Position numbers and translations under genes: made by a program. 64,000 nt of DNA from Kiloniellaceae bacterium. Lineage in GTDB: Bacteria; Pseudomonadota; Alphaproteobacteria; Kiloniellales; J153. A model generated the notes under the pieces. That model had not been told where the DNA came from, searched no databases, and was given only the letters and a program-made list of their open reading frames with translations. Location of the stretch: positions 42,463 to 106,462 of the forward strand of contig JAJFGJ010000017.1 in NCBI GenBank assembly GCA_021776175.1. Reading direction: 5' to 3'. Below, one piece after another: positions 24,572 to 33,331 of the stretch (the first letter of the stretch is position 1; each line of letters begins with the position of its first letter).

Positions 24572-26633
24572 CCTAACCGCAACGGAGTCCGCCGGCCGCG
24601 TGCGGCCTAAACTGGGGCGGGACGATTGGGCCATGCGGGGCCTTATGGTGGCGATCGGGCTATATCTCATCGTCTCTCTGGCACTGCCGCTTTACGCCAT
24701 GATGTCGAAATCCTTTGAGATTTACGCGTATCAGCCGCAGCTGATTGAGTTTCAAGTTAACGAAGGGCAGGGCTGGAGGCCGGTACTTAACGCCCTGGAT
24801 CTGGGCGAAGAGCTTGGCGTTCTGAAACGCGGTGAGTTGGTCACGACCGCCGACGGACGCTTGCAGGCGACCCGCTTTTTTCCCGACTTCAGCTTCTTGT
24901 CCGAAACCCGCTACCGGATACGCAACACCGAACCGGCCAGCGGCGGATTCATGATTCGCGGTACACGGATCGTCCATGACGAGTGGGTCGAGTATTCCAG
25001 CGGCGATTTCCGCCGCGTTACCCTGCGTCCGGGCATCAGCACCGGATTGGGTAATTACCTGTCCTATTTCTCGACCCCGGCGCTGTTTACCTCGATCTAC
25101 AACAGCCTGACAATCGCCTTGATCAGTACCCTGGTGACGGTGAGCTTGGCGTTCGGCTTCGCCTATGCCCTCACGCGCAGTTCCATGCCCTTCAAGGGGG
25201 CCTTCAAGGCCATCGCCATGGTGCCGATTCTGGTGCCGTCCCTGCTGCCTGGAATCGCGCTCATTTATCTGTTTGGCAAACAAAGCCTAGTGCTCAAGGT
25301 GCTGCAGTGGATGTTCGGCGAAGAGGCGGTGGCGGGCCTGTGGACGAGCCTGATACAGGGCGCCTACGGTCCGACCGAGATCTACGGTCCGATCGGGATC
25401 GTCATAGCATCGGTGTTTTTCACCTTTCCGCACGCCTTGCTGATCATCCTCACCGCCATGGCGATCGCCGACGCGCGGCTTTACGAGGCGGCCACGGCCT
25501 TGCGGGCGCCGAAGTCGCGCATCTTCTGGACCGTGACCCTGCCCGGCGCGCGCTACGGTCTGATCTCCGCCGGCTTCGTCGTCTTCAACCTGGTGATTAC
25601 GGACTTCGGCGTGCCCAAGGTGATCGGCGGTCAGTTCAACGTCCTGGCGGTCGATATCTATAAGCAGGTCATCGGCCAGCAGAACTTTCAAATGGGCGCC
25701 GTGGTCAGCGTGGTCTTGTTGATCCCGGCCTTGATCGCCTTCACGGTCGATCGTTTCGTGCAGCGCAAGCAGGTGGCGCAGCTTTCGGCCCGCGCGGTCC
25801 CTTACGAGCCCAAGCCCAATCGCCGTTTCGATAACCTGATGCTGTCTTATTGCGGGCTGGTCGCGGTCTTCATCCTTGGCGTCTTGGCAGTCTGCCAATA
25901 CGCCGCCTTGATCAAGTTTTGGCCCTACAATCTGTCGTTCAGCCTGAACAACTACAACTTCGATGTGATGGATGGCGGCGGTTGGGAGGCTTATGGAAAT
26001 TCCATCCGCCTGGGATTTTATACCGCCATATGCGGGACCGCCCTGGTGTTTCTTGGCGCCTATCTGGTCGAGAAGGGGCGGGGGTTCGGCTATGGCCGGG
26101 CCGGGTTCCAATTTCTCGCCATGATGCCCATGGCGGTGCCGGGCATGGTCTTGGGCCTGGCTTACATCTTTTTCTTCAACGATCCAGCGAACCCGCTGAA
26201 CGGTATCTACGCGACCATGGGGATTCTGGTCGTGTGCACGGTCACGCACTTTTATACCGTCTCGCATCTGACCGCGGTGACCGCCTTGAAACAGATGGAC
26301 CCGGAATTCGAATCCGTGTCCCAGTCCCTGAAGCAGCCGTTTTACCGGACCTTCGGCCGGGTCACGGCACCGGTGTGCGCGCCGGCGATCCTGGACATCT
26401 CGATCTACCTTTTCGTCAACGCCATGACGACGGTGTCCGCCGTGGTTTTTCTTTATAGCCCGGACACGACCTTGGCATCGGTCGCGGTCCTGAATATGGA
26501 CGATGCCGGCGATGTCGCCCCGGCGGCGGCCATGGGCATGATGATTTTCTACACCAACGCCACCGTCCGCCTGGTCCATGCCTTTCTCACCAAGGGGGTT
26601 CTAACCCGCACCCAAGCCTGGCGCGGCCGCTAG
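24564..26633 (+). CDS. fused ABC importer permease, putative 2-aminoethylphosphonate
   Basis: A 689-residue permease made of two fused halves, each with about six membrane segments. First-half EAA-like loop: YEAATALRAPKSRIFWTVTLP (residues near 310; key EAA…G replaced by ALRAP). The second half ends in FESVSQSLKQPFYRTFGRVTAP. A large periplasmic insert occupies about residues 55-160, between the first two membrane segments. Single-chain permeases of this size are typical of the PhnU2 (TIGR03262-like) and Fe(III)/spermidine groups. ATG 24564 lies inside the end of the ATPase gene. Confidence 0.82.
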   Translation: MANLTATESAGRVRPKLGRDDWAMRGLMVAIGLYLIVSLALPLYAMMSKSFEIYAYQPQLIEFQVNEGQGWRPVLNALDLGEELGVLKRGELVTTADGRLQATRFFPDFSFLSETRYRIRNTEPASGGFMIRGTRIVHDEWVEYSSGDFRRVTLRPGISTGLGNYLSYFSTPALFTSIYNSLTIALISTLVTVSLAFGFAYALTRSSMPFKGAFKAIAMVPILVPSLLPGIALIYLFGKQSLVLKVLQWMFGEEAVAGLWTSLIQGAYGPTEIYGPIGIVIASVFFTFPHALLIILTAMAIADARLYEAATALRAPKSRIFWTVTLPGARYGLISAGFVVFNLVITDFGVPKVIGGQFNVLAVDIYKQVIGQQNFQMGAVVSVVLLIPALIAFTVDRFVQRKQVAQLSARAVPYEPKPNRRFDNLMLSYCGLVAVFILGVLAVCQYAALIKFWPYNLSFSLNNYNFDVMDGGGWEAYGNSIRLGFYTAICGTALVFLGAYLVEKGRGFGYGRAGFQFLAMMPMAVPGMVLGLAYIFFFNDPANPLNGIYATMGILVVCTVTHFYTVSHLTAVTALKQMDPEFESVSQSLKQPFYRTFGRVTAPVCAPAILDISIYLFVNAMTTVSAVVFLYSPDTTLASVAVLNMDDAGDVAPAAAMGMMIFYTNATVRLVHAFLTKGVLTRTQAWRGR

Positions 26634-26682
26634 GGGACGGGTCGCGAATCCAACGCGGCGAAGGCGTCCGCGGCTGGAAAGT

Positions 26683-27408
26683 TCATCGCATGTCCCTGGA
26701 AAGCTTTGTCAGCGAGCAGGCGTGCAGGAGAATGGAGAGCGGCACGGCGAAGATCGGGACCATTACCATGGGATAGGTGCCGATCATTACGTTGGGGTCG
26801 TCTAGGGATAGTATCTGGAACCGTCCGGGCGAAGACAGGGTACCGAGAGTAACGGCCAGAATAAGATCGGCGATGCCCAAGGCGTTCCACCCGATCGCGG
26901 CGCCGCGCGCCGCGCGCCCTTTTCGCGCATAGAGATACGCCACGAAAACAGCGCTCAGACCGACCAGGATGTCACCGTAACCCGCGGGTATGGCGAAGAT
27001 CCCCGGCAGCAACCCGTTCGCATGGGATATCAGGAAGATGATGCCCAGCGTCCGGTACACCTGAACGCCGACGAGCCAGTGCTGTGGCACGGCGGCGAGG
27101 ACCCGGCCAAACGCCCGCGACGACAGGATAAAGGCGATGCCGATAACAATCGGCAGATTGATGCCGTAAGCAATTGTCGGCGGGAGGGGACCGTCCGCCA
27201 GGGCGCGGTAAACTCCGGCCTGGGCGAGCCAGATGGCCACTAAGAACCACGTCACCAGAACCCCCGCGCTCAAGACGATAACACGGCGCGCCGCCACGTC
27301 GGCGCTGTCCAATCTGGACCGGACCATAAATAATCCCAGGAGGATCATGAGCACGACGGCGGCCACGGAACCCAGGACCGCGATCGACAGAGGTGAACTA
27401 GAGGGCAT
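26683..27408 (-). CDS. integral membrane protein, unknown
   Basis: A 241-residue very hydrophobic protein with about seven predicted membrane segments (for example SIAVLGSVAAVVLMILLGLF, then VIVLSAGVLVTWFLVAIWLA). No catalytic motif is recognised. ATG 27408 is preceded by GAGGAAA, and the start is only 9 bases from the stop of the DUF2141 gene, so the two are probably one operon. Function not assigned. Confidence 0.75.
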   Translation of the reverse strand: MPSSSPLSIAVLGSVAAVVLMILLGLFMVRSRLDSADVAARRVIVLSAGVLVTWFLVAIWLAQAGVYRALADGPLPPTIAYGINLPIVIGIAFILSSRAFGRVLAAVPQHWLVGVQVYRTLGIIFLISHANGLLPGIFAIPAGYGDILVGLSAVFVAYLYARKGRAARGAAIGWNALGIADLILAVTLGTLSSPGRFQILSLDDPNVMIGTYPMVMVPIFAVPLSILLHACSLTKLSRDMR

Positions 27409-27416
27409 GGGTTTCC

Positions 27417-27857
27417 TCAATAAGCCAGCTTGAGGGTAACGGTCAGGTGCTTGTCTTCCAGGGCCACGGATGCCGCGCCAAAGCTCGGTGGGCCGGCAAA
27501 ACCCTTGGCATTATTGCTGAATCCGTATCCCTCGTTCGGGATGCCGAGAAAATTGGTTTCGAGGACGCCGCTGCCGTTCTCGTCATGGAACGCCGAGACG
27601 GCATAGGTGCCCGGTGCAAGTTCCGGGAACCCAACGACGACGCGGCCGGGCTTGGCGGTCATGAAGGCGCCCGCGAACCGGGCATCGGCCTTGAATGCCG
27701 GGGCGTCGTTAAACAAGGCCACCATGACCGTGCCCTTGTCGCCGCGCACGCCATCGATGACGACCTTCAAATCGGCGGCGAGAGCGGCCGTCAGGACTAG
27801 CGGGGCCAGGAGCACCGCCAAGCTAATCGTCCCACGCACTGTTCGAGATAAAAACAT
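27417..27857 (-). CDS. DUF2141 exported protein
   Basis: A 146-residue secreted protein. A signal peptide ends near LTAALAADLK. The mature domain reads VVIDGVRGDKGTVMVALFND, then LAPGTYAVSAFHDENGSGVLETNFLGIPNEGYGFSNNA; FHDENGSGxLxxNxxGxPxEGYGFS is the DUF2141 hallmark. Function of the family is unknown. ATG 27857 behind GTGAGG is preferred to the longer frame starting at 27917, which lacks a signal peptide at its N-terminus. Divergent from the HxlR gene. Confidence 0.9.
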   Translation of the reverse strand: MFLSRTVRGTISLAVLLAPLVLTAALAADLKVVIDGVRGDKGTVMVALFNDAPAFKADARFAGAFMTAKPGRVVVGFPELAPGTYAVSAFHDENGSGVLETNFLGIPNEGYGFSNNAKGFAGPPSFGAASVALEDKHLTVTLKLAY

Positions 27858-27957
27858 AATAGCCTCACGGTTAGGTTGCCATAAACTATCTCTAGCATAG
27901 CGACTACAGATAAACAAGTAACTTGCAATATGTGGCCTATCGGCGCATGTTTCAGGG

Positions 27958-28296
27958 ATGAAAGTGGCCTATGACAAGACCTGCCCCGTTGCGCGCGCTC
28001 TTTCGGTGATCGGGGAGAAGTGGACCCTCCTGATTCTGCGCGATCTGCTGATGGAGGGGCCGCGCAAGTTCCAGGATTTCGAACGATCCTTGCCCGGCAT
28101 CGCGCCCAACACCCTGTCGGCGCGCCTGAAGAATCTGCAAGCCAACGGCATAATCGTCAGTCAGCTCTATTCCCAGCACCCCCCCCGGCCGGAATACCTG
28201 CTCACGCCCAAAGGCAAAAGCCTAGGTAAGATCGTCGCCGCCATGCGCGACTGGGGACGGCGGTATCCGGGTACGGAAGAGGGGTCCGCGCCCTAG
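27958..28296 (+). CDS. HxlR-family transcriptional regulator
   Basis: A 112-residue winged-helix regulator. CPVARALSVIGEKWTLLILRDLLMEGPRKFQDFER is the HxlR signature (quoted in part: IGEKWTLLILRDL). A single Cys9 near the N-terminus is in the position used by redox- or aldehyde-sensing members. It is divergent from the DUF2141/membrane-protein pair with 100 bases between starts and most likely regulates it or the following exporter. Confidence 0.9.
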   Translation: MKVAYDKTCPVARALSVIGEKWTLLILRDLLMEGPRKFQDFERSLPGIAPNTLSARLKNLQANGIIVSQLYSQHPPRPEYLLTPKGKSLGKIVAAMRDWGRRYPGTEEGSAP

Positions 28297-28389
28297 GGAG
28301 ATTCGCGCCCCCGCACTCGTGTCCGGGCTTGCGCTGTGTCTAAACAGGGTGTCCCATTCGCCTTTGTGACCGGCTCGTCGAGGGAAGAG

Positions 28390-29394
28390 ATGAAGCGCGC
28401 GGCCGAAGCGGATTCAGGCGGTGTTACCGGCGTGGCGGCAAGCATTCGCCAGGACCGGCCGTCGCTGGCGGCGATGTTGATGGTCGGCTCTTTGTGGATG
28501 CTGGGGCTCCAAGACTCGCTGGTTAAGCTGACGAGTTCGGAAGTTTCCCTGTGGCAGTTCCAGTTGCTTCGCTCGGCGTGCAATGTCGGGCTATTGATCT
28601 TGCTTTCGCGGGTTGTCTGGAGGAATGCCAGCCCGGCCCCGAAACGGCTTTGGGCGGTGACGCTACGCAGCCTGTTTCTTGTAAGCGCCATGATATTGTT
28701 CTTCGGCGGCGTGCCATTTTTAAGCTTGTCGGAGATCGCGGCAGGCCTCTACGTGTTTCCGCTTTTCGTGGCGGTCCTTTCGGCGCTGGTGCTTGGCGAG
28801 CAGGTCGGTCCGCGCCGCGTGGGGGCGATCCTGGCGGGCTTCGCCGGCACGCTCTTGATTTTGAAGCCCGGCACCGACTCCTTTCAGTGGGTCGCGCTCA
28901 TGCCCGTGGCCGCGGGCCTGTGTTACGCGGCGACGATCCTGACGACGCGCAAGCTTTGCCGCGAGGAAAGCCCGGCGACGCTCGCGTTGGGCGTCTCCAT
29001 CATGTTCATGATAGCCGGCGTTGCCGGTATCGCCGGAACCGCCTTGATGGGGGGAGGCGATCTTGCAGTGCGATGGCCTTATCTTTTCACCGGCTGGCAT
29101 GGGTTGGAGTTGTGGGTCGCGGCCGTGATCGTGGCCTGTTCGGGTCTGAATCTCGCTTCCAACATTGGCTTGGCCAAGGCCTATCAGAGCGCCGAATCGA
29201 GCTGGCTCGCGCCCTTCGATTACTCGTATCTGATCTTCGCCACCTTCTGGGGCGCGGTCATGTGGGGGCATTTCCCCGATGCCCTATCGCTTCTGGGCAT
29301 GGCCATGATCGCGGCCTCGGGATGCTACGTCGCCTGGCGCGAGCGCCGGGAAAGCCGGATGCGGCGCGCCGACTTGAACCGCGCGCTCAGGTGA
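28390..29394 (+). CDS. EamA/DMT-family transporter
   Basis: A 334-residue drug/metabolite transporter with two EamA repeats and about ten membrane segments. Typical strings are FLSLSEIAAGLYVFPLFVAVLSALVLGE (start of TM4; quoted core LVLGE) and the conserved Pro near FDYSYLIFA. ATG 28390 is chosen because AGGGAAGAG precedes it; the frame extends to a GTG at 28336. Substrate unknown. Close to the HxlR gene, 93 bases downstream. Confidence 0.86.
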   Translation: MKRAAEADSGGVTGVAASIRQDRPSLAAMLMVGSLWMLGLQDSLVKLTSSEVSLWQFQLLRSACNVGLLILLSRVVWRNASPAPKRLWAVTLRSLFLVSAMILFFGGVPFLSLSEIAAGLYVFPLFVAVLSALVLGEQVGPRRVGAILAGFAGTLLILKPGTDSFQWVALMPVAAGLCYAATILTTRKLCREESPATLALGVSIMFMIAGVAGIAGTALMGGGDLAVRWPYLFTGWHGLELWVAAVIVACSGLNLASNIGLAKAYQSAESSWLAPFDYSYLIFATFWGAVMWGHFPDALSLLGMAMIAASGCYVAWRERRESRMRRADLNRALR

Positions 29395-29422
29395 CGGCGG
29401 TTCCCTTGGGGGCCTAGCGCCC

Positions 29423-30301
29423 CTATGCCCCCGCCGCCTGCTCCTTAAGCAGATCGAAGAAGGCGCGCACGGTGCGGACCGCGCGCCGGTCGGCCAGGCA
29501 GGCGGCGTATTCGACCGCTTCCAAGGTGGTATCTCGCAGGGTCAACATGTGCAGGCGGTCGTCATGACCGAATTCGCTCTCGAAGACCACGCCGACGCCT
29601 AGGCCCGTGGCGACCGCTTCGCGCGCCGCTTCCCGGCTGCCGATTTCCAAGGTTTCTCCTAAGCTTACATCGGCATCTTTCAGAGATCGCTCGAATACGG
29701 CGCGGGTGTTCGATCCGCGCTCGCGCAGGATCAACCTTTGCCCGGATAGCTCCGCCAGACGGATGCTGCGCCGGGCCGCCCAGGGGTGGCCGCGTTCGAC
29801 GAAGACGACCAGGCGGTCGCGGCGGAACGGCACCGCGTGCAGGCGCTCGTCCGGGGCCAGGTCGGGCACCACCGCCACGTCGCAGCGCCGGCGCAGGAGG
29901 TCGTCCAGGACCTTCTCGGTATTGCCGAAGGTGAGGGATAGCTGAACCCCAGGATAGCGCCGGTTCAGGGCGGCGAGCATGGGAATGACGTTATAGGGCG
30001 CGTCGGCGCCGACCCGCAGCATGCCGCCGGTCAGGCCGCGCGCGGCGGCGAGTAGCTGCTCGGCCTCCAGTTCCTGGGCGAAGACCCGCCGCGTGATGTC
30101 GAACAGGGCCCGGCCCAGGTCGGTCAGCTCGACCCCGCGCCCCCGGCGCTCGAACAGCTTGACGCCATAGCGTTCCTCCAGCGCCCGGACCTGGCCCGAT
30201 AGGGTCGGCTGGCTCACATGCCGGGCGGCGGCGGCACGGCTGAAACCGCCTTCGGCGGCGACCGCGTGAAAGGCGCGCAGGTGGATATGATTTATCGACA
30301 T
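29423..30301 (-). CDS. LysR-family transcriptional regulator
   Basis: A 292-residue LTTR. The N-terminal helix-turn-helix covers about residues 5-62 (FHAVAAEGGFSRAAAARHVSQ, core SRAAAARHVSQPTLSGQV), followed by the linker helix and a periplasmic-binding-protein-like effector domain. It is divergent from phnW with a 256-base gap, so it is the natural candidate to control aminoethylphosphonate use. LysR regulators commonly adjoin phnW-type genes. No box was picked out with certainty. Confidence 0.9.
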   Translation of the reverse strand: MSINHIHLRAFHAVAAEGGFSRAAAARHVSQPTLSGQVRALEERYGVKLFERRGRGVELTDLGRALFDITRRVFAQELEAEQLLAAARGLTGGMLRVGADAPYNVIPMLAALNRRYPGVQLSLTFGNTEKVLDDLLRRRCDVAVVPDLAPDERLHAVPFRRDRLVVFVERGHPWAARRSIRLAELSGQRLILRERGSNTRAVFERSLKDADVSLGETLEIGSREAAREAVATGLGVGVVFESEFGHDDRLHMLTLRDTTLEAVEYAACLADRRAVRTVRAFFDLLKEQAAGA

Positions 30302-30417
30302 GGCCTATAATGAACATAAGTAGCATGGATTTGATTTATATCGCGACTTAGCCGAAAAAGGAAGCTACAGGGCGTTATTTGAAGGGAAGTGGCATTTAGC
30401 GCCGCAGTTCAACCTGT

Positions 30418-30498
30418 GCGTCCTTCGACAGGCTCAGGATGAGGGTAATCATGTGTGGCATAAAGAAAAGTCCTCATCCTGAGCCTGTCGAAGGACGC
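30418..30498. repeat. perfect 27-bp inverted repeat upstream of phnW
   Basis: Positions 30418-30444 and 30472-30498 are exact reverse complements, separated by 27 bases; cores are TTCGACAGGCTCAGGATGAGG and its complement. Similar CCTTCGACAGGCTCAGG repeats are widespread in bacterial genomes. It lies in the divergent lysR-phnW region and would form a strong hairpin in the phnW leader if transcription starts upstream of it. Confidence 0.9.
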
Positions 30499-30557
30499 AT
30501 CCTTTCGGTCCAGGCCTTCTCTAAGCAGCGATGCAACAATATACCAAGGAGCCCAGC

Positions 30558-31703
30558 ATGACCTCGAATCCAGCAGCCAGCCCGACCGGCGATCCCTGGC
30601 TTTTGACGCCGGGTCCCTTGACCACCTCGCCCACGGTCAAGGAGGCGATGCTCCATGACCTGGGGTCGCGCGACCGCGGATTTATCGAGATCAACCGGCG
30701 TATGCGCGAGCGCCTGGTGGCGATCGCGGGCGGGGAAGGGACCCACGTCTGCGTGCCCTTGCAAGGCAGCGGTACCTTCGCGGTCGAGGCCATGCTGGGT
30801 AATTTCGTGCCGCGCGACGGCAAGCTGCTGATCCTGGTCAACGGCGCTTATGGCAAGCGCATGGCCAAGATCTGCGGCTATTACGGCCGGGCGACGGTGA
30901 TCCAGGAAACCCCCGAAGACGTGCCCGCCGACCCCATCGCGCTCGACACCGCCTTGGCGGCCGATCCCTCGATCACCCATGTCGCGGCGGTCCATTGCGA
31001 GACCACGTCGGGCATTCTCAACCCCATCGCGGCTATCGCCGAGGTCGTGGCCAAGCATGGCCGCGCCTTGCTGATCGACGCCATGAGCGCCTTTGGGGCC
31101 ATTGCCCTGGATGCGCGCGAGGTTCCCTACGACGCCTTGGTCGCGTCCTCCAATAAGTGCCTGGAAGGCTCGCCCGGCATGGGTTTCTGTATTGCCCGGA
31201 TCGAGGCCTTGACGGCGGCTAAGGGCAACTCGCCGTCGCTGGCGCTCGATCTTCACGATCAATGGGTGGCCATGGAAAAGAACGGCCAGTGGCGCTTTAC
31301 CCCGCCGACCCACTGCATTCTGGCCTTCGATCAGGCGCTCAATGAGTTTCTGGACGAGGGCGGCGCCGCCGGGCGCGGCGGGCGTTACCGCGCTAATTGC
31401 AAGATCCTGATCGACGGCATGCGCGAACTTGGTTTCCAGACCCTGCTGCCGGACGACTTGCAAGCCCCGATCATCGTGACGTTTCATATGCCCAACGACC
31501 CGCGCTTCGAGTTCGAGGTGTTTTACGATTCCCTGCGCCGCAAGGGTTACGTCATCTATCCGGGTAAGTTGACAGTGGCGGATTCCTTCCGCGTCGGCTG
31601 CATCGGACGCATGGGGGCGGAGCAGATGCAGGGCGCGCTGAACGCGATCAAGGAAACCCTGGCCGAGTTGGGTGTGAAGACCGGCGTCCCGGCCGCCGCG
31701 TGA
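30558..31703 (+). CDS. phnW: 2-aminoethylphosphonate–pyruvate transaminase
   Basis: A 381-residue class-V PLP aminotransferase, converting AEP and pyruvate to phosphonoacetaldehyde and alanine. Signatures: LLTPGPLTTSPTVKEAML, GSRDRGFIEI, CETTSGILNP, Asp174 in LIDAMSAFGA and the PLP lysine Lys200 in SSNKCLEGSPGMGF. These match PhnW rather than serine-glyoxylate relatives. ATG 30558 has AAGGAG 6 bases ahead; the ATG at 30531 lacks a site. The partner hydrolase PhnX or PhnA/PhnY is not in the window. Confidence 0.92.
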   Translation: MTSNPAASPTGDPWLLTPGPLTTSPTVKEAMLHDLGSRDRGFIEINRRMRERLVAIAGGEGTHVCVPLQGSGTFAVEAMLGNFVPRDGKLLILVNGAYGKRMAKICGYYGRATVIQETPEDVPADPIALDTALAADPSITHVAAVHCETTSGILNPIAAIAEVVAKHGRALLIDAMSAFGAIALDAREVPYDALVASSNKCLEGSPGMGFCIARIEALTAAKGNSPSLALDLHDQWVAMEKNGQWRFTPPTHCILAFDQALNEFLDEGGAAGRGGRYRANCKILIDGMRELGFQTLLPDDLQAPIIVTFHMPNDPRFEFEVFYDSLRRKGYVIYPGKLTVADSFRVGCIGRMGAEQMQGALNAIKETLAELGVKTGVPAAA

Positions 31704-31737
31704 CCCTGGGAAGAAACCACGCCGGGGCGGTGCAAGG

Positions 31738-31838
31738 CCCCCCCACCCTAACCCTCCCCCTCGAGGGGGGAGGGAATAGAAGGCAGGCACAATCCACTTC
31801 TCCCTCCCCCTTGAAGGGGGAGGGTTGGGGTGGGGGTG
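31738..31838. repeat. C-rich/G-rich inverted repeat, copy 2
   Basis: Same family as 18551-18672: CCCCACCCTAACCCTCCCCC on the left and GGGGGAGGGTTGGGGTGGGG on the right, around a 40-base spacer. It fills nearly the whole phnW-aminotransferase gap. Confidence 0.88.
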
Positions 31839-31868
31839 AAAGCCTCTCCACCGATAAGAGTCCGGTTC

Positions 31869-33263
31869 ATGTCTAGCTCCGACGATTTCGCGCCGCGCCA
31901 ATCGGAAGGCGAGACCAACTTGTCGCCGCGCCGACGGGCCTGGGCGGCGCGCAGCTTGGATGCGGGGGCCCGGGCGCTGGTCGAGGCGGACGCGCGTCAC
32001 TTTCTGCATCAGGCGGTCTCGACCCCCTGCCTGACCGCGATCCGCAAGGCCGAAGGTATCTGGATTGAGGATGTCCAGGGCCGCCGATATATGGATTTCC
32101 ACGGCAACAACGTTCATCAGATCGGCTATGGCCACCCGCGCCTGATCGCCGCGATCAAGGATCAGCTCGACGATCTGCCTTTCACACCGCGCCGCTTTAC
32201 CAGCGATCCGGCCATCGCGCTCGCCGCCAAGCTGGCGGAGGCCGCGCCGGGCGATCTCTCCAAGGTCCTGCTGACCACCGGCGGTTCGGCGGCCATCGAG
32301 GTCGCGCTCAAGATCGCGCGCGCGGCGACCGGACGCTACAAGACGATTTCTTTTTGGGATGCCTTCCACGGCGCCGGTTTCGCCGCCGCCTCTGTGGGGG
32401 GAGAGCAGTTGTTCCGCTCCGGCGCCATCGGGCCGCTCCTGGCGGGGAGCGAACACGTCGCGCCCTTCACCTGTTTCCGCTGTCCCTATGGTCACCCCTG
32501 CGATGATAACGGCGCGCCCAGGCTCGATCTATGCCACATGACGTGCGCGAACTTCTTGCGCTATGTGCTTGAAAAAGAGGGCGACGTCGCCGCCGTGGTG
32601 GCGGAACCAATCCGCGCCGTGCCGACAATTCCGCCGCCAGGTTTCTGGCAGGCCGTGCGCCAGGCTTGCGACGACGCCGGCGCGCTTCTCATCTTCGACG
32701 AGATCCCAACCGGCCTGGGCCGCACCGGGCGTCTCTTCGCCTGCGAGCATGACGGTGTGACGCCCGATATCCTGGTCCTCGGCAAGGGCCTGGGCGGCGG
32801 GGTTCTGCCCATCGCGGCGGCCATGGCGCGGCCCGGCCTGGACGTCGGCGGGGATTACGCCTTTGGCCACTACACCCACGAGAAGAATCCGGTGACCGCG
32901 CGCGCCGCCCTGACCACGCTGCAGATCATCGAGGACGAGGGCCTGGCCGGGCGCTCCGCCACCTTGGGACGGCGGGCTTTGGCCCGGCTGGAAGAAATGA
33001 AATCGCGCCACCCCCTCATCGGCGATGTGCGCGGGCGCGGCCTTCTGCTCGGCGTCGAGTTGGTGCGGAACCGTGAGACCAAGGACCCGGCGCCCGAGGC
33101 CGCCGAAAGTATCCTCTACCGCGCCCTCGACAAGGGCCTCAGCTTCAAGGTCAGCATGGGCAGCGTCATCAATTTAAGCCCGCCCCTCACCATCGCCGAA
33201 GCCGATCTCGACCGCGCGCTGGATATCCTGGAAGCGTGCATTGGGGAGGAAGAGGGGGACTAG
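31869..33263 (+). CDS. class-III PLP enzyme, probable hydroxy-AEP ammonia-lyase
   Basis: A 464-residue class-III aminotransferase-fold protein. PLP residues: TTGGSAAIEVAL (136-147), Asp277 in IFDEIPTGLGRTG, and Lys306 in LGKGLGGG. Directly after phnW, it fits PbfA, which converts (R)-1-hydroxy-2-aminoethylphosphonate to phosphonoacetaldehyde and ammonia, feeding the same pathway. The alternative is an ordinary omega-aminotransferase. A Cys-rich loop, CFRCPYGHPC to LCHMTC (202-226), is conspicuous and of the type seen in phospho-lyase relatives. Start ATG 31869. Confidence 0.6.
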   Translation: MSSSDDFAPRQSEGETNLSPRRRAWAARSLDAGARALVEADARHFLHQAVSTPCLTAIRKAEGIWIEDVQGRRYMDFHGNNVHQIGYGHPRLIAAIKDQLDDLPFTPRRFTSDPAIALAAKLAEAAPGDLSKVLLTTGGSAAIEVALKIARAATGRYKTISFWDAFHGAGFAAASVGGEQLFRSGAIGPLLAGSEHVAPFTCFRCPYGHPCDDNGAPRLDLCHMTCANFLRYVLEKEGDVAAVVAEPIRAVPTIPPPGFWQAVRQACDDAGALLIFDEIPTGLGRTGRLFACEHDGVTPDILVLGKGLGGGVLPIAAAMARPGLDVGGDYAFGHYTHEKNPVTARAALTTLQIIEDEGLAGRSATLGRRALARLEEMKSRHPLIGDVRGRGLLLGVELVRNRETKDPAPEAAESILYRALDKGLSFKVSMGSVINLSPPLTIAEADLDRALDILEACIGEEEGD

Positions 33264-33331
33264 GCCCGCTTCACCCTTGGAACACGCGAATATCCACGTT
33301 CTCCGCTATTACCGTGCCTGCCTATCCTCTG

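Noticed and set aside
30474..32495. 673-codon minus-strand open frame over phnW and the PLP enzyme
   Set aside because: Shadow of two strong + strand genes; sequence is low-complexity and lacks motifs.
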